Below the pieces are notes generated by a model. The model was given only the letters and a program-made list of their open reading frames with translations. It did not search any database and had not been told where the DNA came from. From positions 418,508-429,353 of the forward strand of contig MU631311.1 of the NCBI GenBank assembly GCA_026770615.1: a stretch of 10,846 nucleotides of DNA, given 5' to 3'. Source of the stretch: Pavlovales sp. CCMP2436. Taxonomy: Eukaryota > Haptophyta > Pavlovophyceae > Pavlovales. Positions 10,521-10,846 of this stretch are shown here, piece by piece; position 1 is the first letter of the stretch, and each line of letters starts with the position of its first letter. Made by a program: the position numbers and the translations under genes.

Positions 10521-10694
10521 GGGTCGAAGGCGGTAGTATTAGATCAATAGTATTAGATTTGTGTACAATTAAATACTATTGATTCAAATGTATTTATTTT
10601 ATTATGATGATATTATCTTGTAGTATGAATAGTATGAATAGTATGAATAGTATGAATAGTACTGCAACGCACCTCTCGGGTCGAAGGCGGTAGT
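10521..10694 (+). repeat. 17-bp direct repeat flanking AT-rich sequence
   Basis: GGGTCGAAGGCGGTAGT occurs at 10521-10537 and exactly again at 10678-10694. Between the copies lies an AT-rich 140-base interval that includes ATAGTATTAGAT sequence and a 9-bp tandem repeat. It could be a target duplication around an insertion, or two units of a longer decayed repeat. Confidence 0.8.
10621..10661 (+). repeat. 9-bp tandem repeat TAGTATGAA
   Basis: Four consecutive perfect copies of TAGTATGAA are followed by a partial fifth (TAGTACTGC). Confidence 0.95.
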
Positions 10695-10846
10695 CACGGG
10701 CTGCAGAGATGACCAGACACACTGGGTCACGAGAAGCGGCCTCCTGGCAACTCCAGAGGGGAGTGGCTGATGCGGCGCCTGTGTGTGTACGTGTGTGTGT
10801 GTTTGTATGTGCAGAAGGGGGGTAAATGGGGGGAGGGGAATGGGGG
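10695..10846. other. Non-genic tail with a GT and G-rich tract
   Basis: No gene is seen. A GT-rich microsatellite (about 10782-10812) is followed by G-rich sequence with several runs of three or more G to the window edge. Confidence 0.6.

Noticed and set aside
9776..10582. A 268-codon plus-strand open frame including the minisatellite
   Set aside because: GC-rich sequence followed by a repeat whose 51-base period avoids stops explains its length. No domain is seen.

Overview
This is a eukaryotic nuclear window, most likely from a unicellular alga or another intron-rich protist. I see no bacterial operons or ribosome-binding sites. The left two thirds hold one gene broken into short exons of about 20 to 170 bases, joined by introns full of microsatellites, C-runs and T-runs. 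One intron has a GC donor, and an AATAAA signal follows the stop codon. The species cannot be fixed from the sequence. GC-AG splicing and dense simple repeats would suit several algal groups, such as haptophytes or dinoflagellates, but that is inference.

Positions 1-6760 on the plus strand: the main gene encodes a WD40 beta-propeller protein that I recognise as the WDR26/Gid7 family, the WD40 subunit of the GID/CTLH E3 ubiquitin ligase. Nine exons between 2050 and 6760 join in phase into a continuous C-terminal propeller ending in GSEDSQVYIW and then DDHTIRIWGPVR-stop. One micro-exon boundary remains uncertain. The LisH-CTLH part and the first WD repeat are not recognisable here. A Pro/Ser- then Gly-rich open segment at 47-297 may be an upstream exon, and 298-2049 is mostly intron-like.

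The most striking property is that almost every intron carries decayed copies of one of its own splice junctions, meaning a piece of exon edge together with the adjoining donor or acceptor. Some form tandem arrays with a period near 100 bases: four copies of the PVTSIQ|GT donor edge at 4601-4920, three copies of an acceptor edge at 3309-3550, and three at 2541-2800. This looks like intron growth by repeated local duplication across exon-intron boundaries, and it leaves ladders of potential alternative splice sites. One intronic copy differs from the true exon start only at synonymous positions.

Positions 6761-7440 are an AT-rich gene tail and intergenic stretch with small inverted repeats. 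From about 7440 to 10170 the composition becomes strongly GC-rich. The minus strand (about 8970 to 7682) holds a decayed gene resembling alpha/alpha-toroid, six-hairpin-glycosidase-like proteins, spread over three frames. The plus strand from about 9046 to 9760 holds an unrecognised GC-rich coding relic with an in-frame stop and a frame change, ending near a zinc-knuckle-like Cys/His cluster. Positions 10167-10846 are non-genic: a 51-bp minisatellite, a 9-bp repeat, a 17-bp direct repeat and GT/G-rich sequence.
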